From assembly GCA_021325385.1 (NCBI GenBank), contig JAJPHH010000058.1, positions 1-45,170 on the forward strand: 45,170 nucleotides of DNA. Reading direction: 5' to 3'. Made by a program: the position numbers and the translations under genes. How positions within the stretch are numbered: position 1 is the stretch's first letter; every line of letters starts with the position of its first letter. The notes below the pieces were generated by a model. It had not been told where the DNA came from. It ran no database searches and was given only the letters and a program-made list of their open reading frames with translations. Positions 25,259 through 32,594 of the stretch are shown here, piece after piece. This stretch comes from Alphaproteobacteria bacterium. Lineage in GTDB: Bacteria; Pseudomonadota; Alphaproteobacteria; Rhizobiales; Beijerinckiaceae.

Positions 25259-26515
25259 CTATGCCGCATTCTTCACCTCCACCGTCAGGTGCGACAGCGC
25301 CTTGAAGCGCGCCAGCCGGGCTTGATAGTAGCCGGGATCGCGCGGCTTGCAGGTCCTCACCGAGACGATGGCGCCGAGATGGCCCGGCCCGAGCCGCCAG
25401 AGATGCAGGTCCGCAACTTCATCGCCCTCGCTCTCGACGATGCGGCGCAAGCGCGCCTCCAATTCGCGATCCGGCGACATGTCGAGCAGGATCGCGCCGG
25501 TGTCGCGAACAAGGCCGTAGGACCAACTGGCGATGACCAGGGCGCCGATGACGCCGACGGCCGGGTCCATCCACAGCCAACCGAAGGCGCGGGCCAGGAC
25601 GAGGCCGGCAATCACCAGGATCGAGACCGTGGCGTCGGCCATCACATGGATTACCGCCGCGCGCATATTGTTGTCGCGCGCCGTCGCGCCATGCGCATGT
25701 TCGTGGCCCTGCTCCTCGAAGACGATACGATGCGCGTCGTCGCCGATGCGAAGATGCGCGGCGAATTCGTGCGGTTCGGGAATTTCATCGAGCGATTCGA
25801 GAAAGCCGTCGCGCTCGGCGAAGGCGAAGGTCTGGCGCGCGCCGTCCGGCCGCTCCGTCGTCAGCGATACTGACGCCGCTTCGGGACATTCGCCGGCCTG
25901 CGGCTTCAAGCGAAAGCGCGGCGGAACGCCGTCCTCGAACACTTCAAGCGCAAGCGTCGCGGCGCCTGTCGCGACGATCTTCGTCTCGCCGTGATCGTCG
26001 TCATGCGCAAGCGCATGACGGTGGCCATGGCCATGCCCGTCATGGCTGTGATCATGGCCGCCGCCGAGCAGGAGAACGCTGGCGACGTTCACCGCCAAGC
26101 CGAGACAGGCGATCGGGATCGCTTGGGCGAAATCGATCGGCACGGGCGCGAAGAAGCGCTGCACGGCTTCGTAGCCGATCAGCAGCGCGATCATCGCCAG
26201 GATGATGGCGCTGGCGAAGCCGGCGAGATCGCCGAGCTTGCCGGTGCCGAACGTGAAGCGCGGATCGTCGGCGTGGCGGCGCGCATAGCTATAGGCGAGC
26301 GCGGCGAGCAGCAGCGCGCCGGCATGGGTGCTCATATGGAGGCCGTCGGCGACGAGCGCGATCGAGCCGAACAGCAGGCCGCCGACGATTTCGGCCGCCA
26401 TCATCGCGCCGCAGAGCGCGATCACCGCCCAGGTGCGGCGCTCGCTCCGCTCATGGCCTTCGCCGAGAAAGACATGGCTATGCGGCGCCAAAGGGCCAGC
26501 CGAATCGCTCGCCAT
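25259..26515 (-). CDS. dmeF: Cation diffusion facilitator (DmeF-type Co/Ni efflux)
   Basis: A 418-residue CDF transporter that exports divalent metal in exchange for protons at the inner membrane. Six helices are visible; the metal-site pairs are H-x-x-x-D in LVADGLHMSTHAG (helix 2) and H-x-x-x-D in AAVIHVMADATVSI (helix 5). Between helices 4 and 5 is a very long loop with a His-rich segment (HDHSHDGHGHGHRHALAHDD) and an extra beta domain, the hallmark of DmeF-type proteins. It follows dmeR by three bases on the same strand, and in Rhizobium leguminosarum that pair responds to Ni and Co. Metal choice here is inferred from that pairing. Confidence 0.88.
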   Translation of the reverse strand: MASDSAGPLAPHSHVFLGEGHERSERRTWAVIALCGAMMAAEIVGGLLFGSIALVADGLHMSTHAGALLLAALAYSYARRHADDPRFTFGTGKLGDLAGFASAIILAMIALLIGYEAVQRFFAPVPIDFAQAIPIACLGLAVNVASVLLLGGGHDHSHDGHGHGHRHALAHDDDHGETKIVATGAATLALEVFEDGVPPRFRLKPQAGECPEAASVSLTTERPDGARQTFAFAERDGFLESLDEIPEPHEFAAHLRIGDDAHRIVFEEQGHEHAHGATARDNNMRAAVIHVMADATVSILVIAGLVLARAFGWLWMDPAVGVIGALVIASWSYGLVRDTGAILLDMSPDRELEARLRRIVESEGDEVADLHLWRLGPGHLGAIVSVRTCKPRDPGYYQARLARFKALSHLTVEVKNAA

Positions 26516-26518
26516 CGT

Positions 26519-26797
26519 TCACCTCAAATAGGTCCGCACCACGTCCAGCAATTGCTCGGCGGCCTCGCCGTTCAGCGCGTTCGGATGGCGCGCCGCGTCG
26601 ACGAGATGGGTGCGAACGTGGTCCTCGATCACTTCCGACATCAAGCCGGCGATCGCGCCGCGCGCGCCGGCGATCAGATGCATCACCTTCTCGCAGCCGG
26701 CCTCCGCCTCGAGCGCCCGCTCGATCGCCTCGACCTGGCCGCGGATGCGCTTGACCCGGGCGAGCAGCTTCTGCTTGTGGCGGACGGTGTGGGTCAT
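26519..26797 (-). CDS. dmeR: RcnR/FrmR-type metal-sensing repressor (DmeR)
   Basis: A 92-residue all-helical DUF156 repressor (RcnR/CsoR/FrmR family). It has HKQKLLARVKRIRGQVEAIERAL at the front, a Cys in EAGCEKVMHLIAGARGA, and H-V-R-T-H-L later. The N-terminal His, the Cys and downstream His are the usual W-X-Y-Z ligands for Ni or Co in RcnR-type members. When metal binds, the protein leaves DNA. Adjacent dmeF (three-base gap) is the expected target; a 5-bp inverted repeat around a C-rich spacer lies just upstream of its own start. Confidence 0.88.
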   Translation of the reverse strand: MTHTVRHKQKLLARVKRIRGQVEAIERALEAEAGCEKVMHLIAGARGAIAGLMSEVIEDHVRTHLVDAARHPNALNGEAAEQLLDVVRTYLR

Positions 26798-26800
26798 TGG

Positions 26801-26819
26801 GATAGCCCCCTACCCTATC
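26801..26819. promoter_or_regulatory. Probable DmeR operator
   Basis: A perfect 5-bp inverted repeat, GATAG (26801-26805) and CTATC (26815-26819), separated by the C-rich 9-base spacer CCCCCTACC. It lies four bases upstream of the dmeR start. This shape, AT-containing half-sites around a run of C, is that described for RcnR/DmeR-class repressor sites. It would repress the dmeR-dmeF unit until metal is present. Confidence 0.7.
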
Positions 26820-26910
26820 TGCGGGCCGCTGGCAAGGGCCGGCGCGCTTGGATAACGCCGCCAACTCGGCGCTCGTCCGCGCTCCGCGCGCCGGCCTCTT
26901 GTCTTTTGGC

Positions 26911-26936
26911 GATTCTCTGACCAAAGTCAGAGAATC
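26911..26936. promoter_or_regulatory. Perfect inverted-repeat operator abutting the MarR-GNAT start
   Basis: Two perfect 11-bp arms, GATTCTCTGAC (26911-26921) and GTCAGAGAATC (26926-26936), with a four-base spacer CAAA. The right arm touches the ATG at 26937, so any Shine-Dalgarno (AGAG) lies inside it. A site of this form is expected for a MarR dimer and suggests the adjacent MarR domain controls its own gene. An RNA hairpin hiding the ribosome site is an alternative. Confidence 0.75.
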
Positions 26937-27818
26937 ATGCACCCCGCCCAGGTCGAGCAAGTCCGTCGCTTCAACCGGCTGGTCACGCAACGCGTCGGCG
27001 CGCTCGACGAGAGCTATCTGCGTCGCGGCCGACCCTTGGGCGAGGCGCGGCTCCTGTTCGAGACCGGCGCCAAGGGCGCCGACCTTCGCGGCTTGCGCGA
27101 CAAGCTCGGCCTCGATTCCGGCTATCTCAGCCGGCTGTTGCGCTCGCTGCAGAGCCAGGGCCTGATTCAGGTGCGTCAGCAGCGGCAGGACGGACGACGA
27201 CGACGCGTCCGCCTGACGGCGAAAGGCCGCGCCGAACTCGCCGCGTACGACGAACTCTCCGATGCGCTCGCTCGCTCCGTTCTCGCGCCGCTCGGCCAGG
27301 CCGAGCGCGGCCGCCTGCTCGCCGCCATGGCGGAGGTCGAGCGCCTCCTCGAAGCCGGCGCGATCGAGATCGCCGTCGCAGCGCCGGCCAGCGCCGACGC
27401 GCGCTGGTGCCTTGAACGCTATTTCACCGAACTCGCGGAAAGGTTCGAGACCGGCTTCGATCCGGCCAAGAGCAATCCGGCGGCGGACGACGACCTGACG
27501 CCGCCGGCCGGCTGCTTCGTAATCGCCCGGCTGAACGGACGCCCGATCGGCTGCGGCGCGCTCAAGCTCAGGACCAAGAGGATCGGCGAGGTCAAGCGGA
27601 TGTGGACCGCGCCCGAGGCGCGCGGCCGAGGGGTCGCGCGCCGCGTGCTGGAGCGGCTCGAAACCGAGGCGCGGCGCCTAGGCCTTAAGACGCTGCGGCT
27701 CGAAACCAATCGCGCGCTGAAGGAAGCGCAGGCTCTGTACCGAAAGCAGGGCTATAAAGAAGTCGCGCCGTTCAACGACGAGCCCTACGCGCATCATTGG
27801 TTCGAGAAGAGGCTGTAG
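26937..27818 (+). CDS. MarR-GNAT fusion protein (regulator with acetyltransferase domain)
   Basis: A 293-residue fusion. Residues about 1-140 form a MarR winged-helix domain (LRDKLGLDSGYLSRLLRSLQ is the recognition helix region; QDGRRRRVRLTAKGRAELA is the wing and following helix). Residues about 145-293 form a GNAT domain with the acetyl-CoA loop ARGRGVARRVLERLE and the last helix ALYRKQGYKEVAPFN. This MarR-GNAT layout is a known family; the acetylated target is unknown. The gene stands alone, with a perfect inverted repeat touching its start codon, consistent with autoregulation. Confidence 0.92.
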   Translation: MHPAQVEQVRRFNRLVTQRVGALDESYLRRGRPLGEARLLFETGAKGADLRGLRDKLGLDSGYLSRLLRSLQSQGLIQVRQQRQDGRRRRVRLTAKGRAELAAYDELSDALARSVLAPLGQAERGRLLAAMAEVERLLEAGAIEIAVAAPASADARWCLERYFTELAERFETGFDPAKSNPAADDDLTPPAGCFVIARLNGRPIGCGALKLRTKRIGEVKRMWTAPEARGRGVARRVLERLETEARRLGLKTLRLETNRALKEAQALYRKQGYKEVAPFNDEPYAHHWFEKRL

Positions 27819-27903
27819 TAGTAACACGCGTCTGTCGTTCCCGCGAAAGCGCAGGGCTGTCGGGCGCCTCGGTCCGGCGGTTTGGCTTGCTTTCAGCAGC
27901 GCA

Positions 27904-27948
27904 GCGCCACGCCGCCCGATCGCCGTCAACCCGCCATGGCGCCTCGAA
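27904..27948. repeat. Dispersed intergenic repeat, copy A
   Basis: 45 bases, 41 identical to 37924-37968 (copy B) in the same orientation, including the shared core CGATCGCCGTCAACC. Both copies lie in gene-free DNA, so this looks like a small repeat family rather than part of a gene. Copy A's right end forms the left arm of an inverted repeat. Confidence 0.75.
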
Positions 27949-27992
27949 GGTACGCGCGAAGCGATCTCCGCCCATGAGGCGCCATGGCGGGT
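27929..27992. repeat. Inverted repeat 1 (17-bp perfect arms)
   Basis: Arms 27929-27945 (ACCCGCCATGGCGCCTC) and 27976-27992 (GAGGCGCCATGGCGGGT) are exact complements with a 30-base loop. Confidence 0.85.
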
Positions 27993-28056
27993 GCTTCGCT
28001 GCGCTCCGCCCTTTCCGGGTGACGGCGACCGCTCGGCGTGGCTTATTGGCGACCAA

Positions 28057-28109
28057 GACGTTTTGCTGACGAAACCGGCCATTCGGCCGTTTTCGGTCAG
28101 CAAAACGTC
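28057..28109. repeat. Inverted repeat 2 (about 24-bp near-perfect arms)
   Basis: Arms 28057-28080 and 28085-28109 pair with only small mismatches and a four-base loop; both arms hold GACGTTTTGCTGAC or its complement. Transcribed RNA would form a very stable hairpin. Confidence 0.85.
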
Positions 28110-28130
28110 CTGGTTGCAAAAGGCCACCGA

Positions 28131-28206
28131 GGCGGGCGCGGGTCAAGGCTCGCGAAGCGGAGCGGAGCGACCGGCGAAGCCGGCTCGGCCTTGAGGCGCG
28201 CCCGCC
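28131..28206. repeat. Inverted repeat 3 (19-bp arms, 17 paired)
   Basis: Arms 28131-28149 and 28188-28206 pair at 17 of 19 positions; a small inner hairpin (CCGGC / GCCGG) lies at 28171-28183. Third hairpin in the series between the MarR-GNAT and sugar dehydrogenase genes. Confidence 0.75.
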
Positions 28207-28375
28207 TCGATGGCGGCGCTGTATTTCGGATTTGCGTCCTCGAGTCTCGCTCGTCAGAAGCCTGCGAATAAACTCGATCCCTGGACAGCCCTGCGCGCAG
28301 GCGGGAATGCAGGACGGCCTATCCGGCAAGCGCGGCGGTTCTGGATTCCCGCTTGCGCGGGAATGACAGGCTCGG

Positions 28376-29722
28376 CTACTTCCCCTTATACGCCACTCGC
28401 CAGATCGCGCCGCCGGCGTCCTCCGTAATCAGCAGCGCGCCGTCATGGGCGACGGCGACATCGACCGGCCGGCCCCAGACCGAATCGGCATTGGCGACGA
28501 AGCCGGTCAGGAAGTCCTCGTACTCCCCGGTCGGCTTGCCGTCCTTGAAGGTCAGGCGCACGACCTTATAGCCGGTGCGCTTGGCGCGGTTCCATGAGCC
28601 GTGCAGCGCGACGAAGGCGTCGCCCTTGAAGTCGGCGGGAAATTGCCCGCCCTCGTAGAAGATCATGCCGAGCGGCGCCGAGTGCGGCTGGATCAGCACG
28701 TCTGGAATCGTGACCTTGCCGGCAAGGTCGGGGCGCTCGTTCGGACGGTTCGGGTCGGGATTGTCGCCGATATACCGCCACGGCCAGCCATAGAAGGCGC
28801 CGTCCTTGACGCTCGTCGCGTAGTCCGGCGGCAGATTGTCGCCGAGCATGTCGCGCTCGTTGGTCACGCACCAGAGCGCGCCGGTTTCCGGCTGGATCGT
28901 CTCGCCCGAGCAATTGCGCAAGCCGGTCGCATAGATGCGCCGGCCATGGCCGTCTGGATCGAAAGCGAGGACGGCGCCGCGCTCCGCCTCCTCGCCCCAC
29001 ATCGCGCCGAGCGGGTGCGAGCCGGCGAAGCGCTGCAGCGCCGCGCCGCGCAGCGGCTCGACCTCTTCCGCGACATTCGAGGCCGAGCCGACCGAAACGT
29101 ACACCGTCTTGCCGTCCGGCGAGAAGACGATATCGCGCGTCCAATGGTACTCGCCGCGCGGCAACGGAGCGATCGCCTCGGCTGGGCCGGCGGCGGCTTC
29201 GCCGGGGCGGTACGGATAGCGCGCCACCCGATCGCTCGCTGCAATATAGACATAGGTTGGATCAGGCCCGGGCGGATAGAAGGCGATCCCGAAGGGACGA
29301 TCGAGGCCGGCGGCGAAGATGTGCGAGGCCTCAGCCGCCTCGGCCCCGTCTTTGGCGCGGAAGACGCGCACCCGGCCCGCTCCGCTCTCGGCGACGAAAA
29401 TGTCGCCGTTCGGCGCGACGCGGATCGCGCGCGGCATGGCGAGGCCCTGCGCGAAGAGCGAAACGGAAAAGCCCGGCGGCGCTTTCGGCCAGGCGCCCTC
29501 GGGGCGGGCGACGACGCGCGGCGGCTCAGCGACCGGCTGCGTCGCCATGGGCGGCGGCATATCGGCGGGCGCGATCTTGCGGCGAACGCCCGGCGCATCG
29601 CTGCGCCAATCGCCATAGGCTGCGGCGCCGGTCAAAAGCGGCGCTTCGCCCGCGGCGAGGCTTAAAGCGACGCCCGCCGAAAGGAGGAGGACGGCGGCAA
29701 GGCCGATTGTCGAGACTCGCAT
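28376..29722 (-). CDS. PQQ-dependent sugar (sorbosone-type) dehydrogenase, exported
   Basis: A 448-residue soluble beta-propeller oxidoreductase of the glucose/sorbosone dehydrogenase family. A signal peptide covers about residues 1-24 (MRVSTIGLAAVLLLSAGVAL). Blade motifs include LAMPRAIRVAPNGDIFVAES, IVFSPDGKTVYVSVGSASN, YATGLRNCSGETIQPETG and DGAFYGWPWRYIGDNPDP; the run ends in DVAVAHDGALLITEDAGG, all typical of this family. Members oxidise aldoses or sorbosone in the periplasm with PQQ. No PQQ synthesis gene is seen in this window. The exact sugar is unknown. Start at ATG 29722, where the signal peptide begins. Confidence 0.85.
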   Translation of the reverse strand: MRVSTIGLAAVLLLSAGVALSLAAGEAPLLTGAAAYGDWRSDAPGVRRKIAPADMPPPMATQPVAEPPRVVARPEGAWPKAPPGFSVSLFAQGLAMPRAIRVAPNGDIFVAESGAGRVRVFRAKDGAEAAEASHIFAAGLDRPFGIAFYPPGPDPTYVYIAASDRVARYPYRPGEAAAGPAEAIAPLPRGEYHWTRDIVFSPDGKTVYVSVGSASNVAEEVEPLRGAALQRFAGSHPLGAMWGEEAERGAVLAFDPDGHGRRIYATGLRNCSGETIQPETGALWCVTNERDMLGDNLPPDYATSVKDGAFYGWPWRYIGDNPDPNRPNERPDLAGKVTIPDVLIQPHSAPLGMIFYEGGQFPADFKGDAFVALHGSWNRAKRTGYKVVRLTFKDGKPTGEYEDFLTGFVANADSVWGRPVDVAVAHDGALLITEDAGGAIWRVAYKGK

Positions 29723-29937
29723 GGCGTCGCGGAGCTCCGGGAGCGTTGGACGATGGTTTGGCGCGGATCATCTTAGATGGTCGCGCCGGACCTCACGAGG
29801 CGCGCCGCGCGGGCTTGCGCGGATGTGATCGGCGATGACGAAGCCTTGATCGCGCGTAGCGCGAGTTGGCGCCTTCTTGATTATAAGACATAACAATATA
29901 CCCTGCGGCGAACGACGCGCCGGCAAGGGAGGAAATC

Positions 29938-31671
29938 ATGAGCAGAACGGGTCGCCTTCTGGCCGGCGTCGCAATGATTGCGCTGACCGCCCAGGCCTCT
30001 TCCGCGGCAGGTCCGAGCCCCGACGAAGTCGCCGTCAAAGCCAAGCCGATCGCTTGCGCCGAGTTGACGAGCGAAACGCTCGGCCTCGCCAATGTGACGA
30101 TCGCCTCTTCGAGCGAAACGCCGGCGGAAAACGGCCTGCCCGCCTCTTGCCTCATTAAAGGCGCGGCCAATCGGCGGACCGGAATCGACGGCAAGCCCTA
30201 TGCGCTCGCTTTCGAGATGCGGCTGCCGCTCGCCTGGAACGGCCGCTTCCTGCATCAGGTCAATGGCGGCAATGACGGCGAGGTCGTACCCGCCATCGGC
30301 GATCCCAAGAATCTCAACGCCTATGGCGGCAAGCCGGCGCTGGCGCGCGGCTTCGCCGTGCTCTCCAGCGACGAAGGCCATAACGGCGCCGATCCGGTCA
30401 ACGCCGCCTTCGGCCTCGGCGCCGGAGCCGCTTTCGCCGCCGACCCGCAGGCGCGCGACGATTACGGCTATGCGGGCGATGAAACGCTCGGCCCGATCGG
30501 CAAGGCGATCATCGCCAAATTCTACGGCGAAAAGCCGGCGCGCTCGTACATGGCCGGCTGCTCCAATGGCGGCCGCCACGCCATGGTCGCGGCGACGCGG
30601 ATGGGCGATCAATATGACGGCTTCATTGCCGGCGATCCTGGCTTCAACCTGCCGCGCGCCGCGATCCAGCACGCCTGGGACGTTCAAAGCTTCGAGATGA
30701 TCGATCCCGACGTGAAGAAGAGCTTTTCGCCGTCCGACATGGCGCTGATCGCGCGCAAGGCGCTGGAGGCCTGCGACAAGCTCGACGGCGTCGAGGACGG
30801 CCTGGTCGCCGACATCAAAGCCTGTCAGAAGGTCTTCCATCTCGCCGATCTGACCTGCGCCGGCGACAAGACCGACCAATGCCTCTCAAAAGCACAAGTC
30901 GAAGCGCTGACCCGCGCCTTTCAAGGCCCGCATAACAGCAAGGGCGAGCAGCTCTATGTCGATTGGCCGTTCGACGGCGGCATGAGCTCGGCCAATTGGC
31001 GCTTCTGGAAAGTGTTCAGCGGAATTCCGCCTTGGAACAACAATCCGCTGATCGCGACGATGGGCGCCGCCTCGCTCGCCGCGATCTTCACCACGCCGCC
31101 GACTTTCACCAAGGGCGATCCCGATTCGCTGATGGCTTATTTGAGCCATTTCGATTTCGACAAGGACGCGCCGAAAATCTACGCCAAGGGGACATTCACC
31201 GTGAACGGCAAGCCGATCGAGTACAAAGAATCGGCCTGGGAGTTCATGACGCCGCCAGACGCCGACGATCCCAAGCTGACCAAGCTCAAGGAGAGCGGCC
31301 ACAAGATCATCCTGTACCATGGCCAGAGCGACGGCGTCTTCTCCTTCAACGCGAGCGCCAATTGGATGGACAAGCTCGCCGCCAATTCCGGCGGGGACGC
31401 CGGCTCTTTCGCGCGCCTCTTCGCCGTTCCCGGCATGAACCATTGCGCAAGCGGGCCCGCGACCGACAATTTCGACATGCTGTCGGCGATAATCGACTGG
31501 GCCGAGAACGGCGCAGCGCCGGAGCGGATCATCGCGACAATAAGGGCCGACAATAAGGAAGTCCCCGCCGATTGGAGCCGCGAGCGAACGCGTCCGCTCT
31601 GCCCGTGGCCGAAAGTGGCGCGGTACGTCGGCGGGGACACCGAGAAGGCGGAAAGTTTCGAGTGCCGGTGA
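29938..31671 (+). CDS. Tannase / feruloyl esterase family secreted hydrolase
   Basis: A 577-residue secreted alpha/beta hydrolase. The signal peptide covers about residues 1-24. The nucleophile is Ser209 in AGCSNGGR, the acid Asp465 in GQSDG and the base His502 in GMNHC. Cys208 and Cys503, next to Ser and His, form the CS-D-HC disulphide-linked triad that defines the tannase/feruloyl esterase family, which splits ester bonds of gallate, ferulate or aromatic diesters. GGGAGG lies upstream of ATG. Divergent from the sugar dehydrogenase gene across about 215 bases. Substrate (plant phenolic ester or aromatic ester) is open. Confidence 0.9.
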   Translation: MSRTGRLLAGVAMIALTAQASSAAGPSPDEVAVKAKPIACAELTSETLGLANVTIASSSETPAENGLPASCLIKGAANRRTGIDGKPYALAFEMRLPLAWNGRFLHQVNGGNDGEVVPAIGDPKNLNAYGGKPALARGFAVLSSDEGHNGADPVNAAFGLGAGAAFAADPQARDDYGYAGDETLGPIGKAIIAKFYGEKPARSYMAGCSNGGRHAMVAATRMGDQYDGFIAGDPGFNLPRAAIQHAWDVQSFEMIDPDVKKSFSPSDMALIARKALEACDKLDGVEDGLVADIKACQKVFHLADLTCAGDKTDQCLSKAQVEALTRAFQGPHNSKGEQLYVDWPFDGGMSSANWRFWKVFSGIPPWNNNPLIATMGAASLAAIFTTPPTFTKGDPDSLMAYLSHFDFDKDAPKIYAKGTFTVNGKPIEYKESAWEFMTPPDADDPKLTKLKESGHKIILYHGQSDGVFSFNASANWMDKLAANSGGDAGSFARLFAVPGMNHCASGPATDNFDMLSAIIDWAENGAAPERIIATIRADNKEVPADWSRERTRPLCPWPKVARYVGGDTEKAESFECR

Positions 31672-31696
31672 GACGGGGCGAAATGCGTATCGGGTT

Positions 31697-32572
31697 CTAC
31701 AGGGCGCCCGCAAATTGGCCTGTTCTGGCCGTCGAACTCGCGACAGGCGCAAGCCCGCGGCGCGCCATCCAATGCGGCAAACCCAGGAACGCCTGGCGAT
31801 CGTTGTAGCGCAATGCGCCGAGATTGGGCGGCGAACGGAAATCGTAAGCCTTGGCGAAGCGGTAACGCTCCACGCTCGGGTCGAAACGGTCGAGGGTCTG
31901 CTTTTGCGTGCGGAAGAGATCGAACATCGCGCGCTTGCCCGCGATCTCAGCCGGCGAGAGCCGCGCCACGACGCCGTCGTCGCCGTCGCAGAAAGTCTGA
32001 AACGTCAGGCCGCTTCGGCCCTGATGATAGAAAGGCATTTCAATGATGGCGGGGGCGCGACCGAGCAACAATCCTGCCGCCAGATGCACGCAATAGGCGA
32101 CGCCGTCATGGTCCGAATGGCCGCCCTCGAAAGCGTGAGTGAGCACGAATTCGATCCTGCGCTCGCCAAAGAACGCGGCGAGGCGCTGCGTGATCGCCAA
32201 ATGCAGCGGCCACGCGCCGCCATCTTCAACGCCCAGGGCGCAAACCTGTTCTTCGGCGATGCCGGCCAGAGAGAGCGCCGCTCGCAATTCTTGCCTTCTC
32301 GCCCGGGCGTAGTCGGCCGCCGAATCGAAACCCGCCCGGCGGGCATTGGCGAGATCGCGCGGCGCGCCGTCGGTGACGACGATGATATTGACGCCGGGGA
32401 GACGCGAAAGCGCCGCGCCGCAGCCGATCGTCTCATCGTCCGGATGCGCGACAACGACCGCGACGCGGGCGCCGTCCGCGGGATTTAGGCGAGCGCCGGC
32501 GAGCCAAGGCGGCGCGCCCAGCGGCGAGCGCGCCGGAGAAGGGATCGGAGCTTGTCGAGGACGCCTATCCAT
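31697..32572 (-). CDS. PIG-L family deacetylase
   Basis: A 291-residue PIG-L (LmbE-like) zinc deacetylase. The metal motif AHPDDE is at residues 42-47, followed by the second motif HAFEGGHSDHDG carrying the third metal His. Family members remove acetyl groups from N-acetylglucosamine-type sugars in small molecules or glycans. It begins 22 bases after the GT2 gene, on the same strand, in a probable three-gene unit (HlyD-like, GT2, PIG-L). The start is MDRRPRQAPIPSP. No signal peptide, so the enzyme would act in the cytosol on a precursor or at the inner face of the membrane. Role in the polysaccharide pathway is inferred from position. Confidence 0.85.
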   Translation of the reverse strand: MDRRPRQAPIPSPARSPLGAPPWLAGARLNPADGARVAVVVAHPDDETIGCGAALSRLPGVNIIVVTDGAPRDLANARRAGFDSAADYARARRQELRAALSLAGIAEEQVCALGVEDGGAWPLHLAITQRLAAFFGERRIEFVLTHAFEGGHSDHDGVAYCVHLAAGLLLGRAPAIIEMPFYHQGRSGLTFQTFCDGDDGVVARLSPAEIAGKRAMFDLFRTQKQTLDRFDPSVERYRFAKAYDFRSPPNLGALRYNDRQAFLGLPHWMARRGLAPVASSTARTGQFAGAL

Positions 32573-32594
32573 CGCAGCCAATTCTCTGAGCGCG

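Larger units (their letters stand above)
27819..28375. other. Gene-free, hairpin-rich intergenic stretch
   Basis: No protein-like frame on either strand. The interval carries three consecutive large inverted repeats (27929-27992, 28057-28109 and 28131-28206), a copy of a 45-base dispersed repeat shared with 37924-37968, and at 28345-28364 an 8-bp perfect stem (ATTCCCGC / GCGGGAAT) of the widespread 'CCCGC...GCGGG' proteobacterial intergenic repeat. The last one lies just beyond the end of the sugar dehydrogenase gene and may act as its terminator. Confidence 0.75.

Noticed and set aside
26801-26819. A transcription terminator before dmeR
   Set aside because: The arms are only five bases around a C-rich spacer with no T-run; an operator fits better.
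27904-28206. CRISPR array
   Set aside because: The repeats are inverted and differ in sequence; there is no regular direct repeat-spacer pattern and no cas gene.
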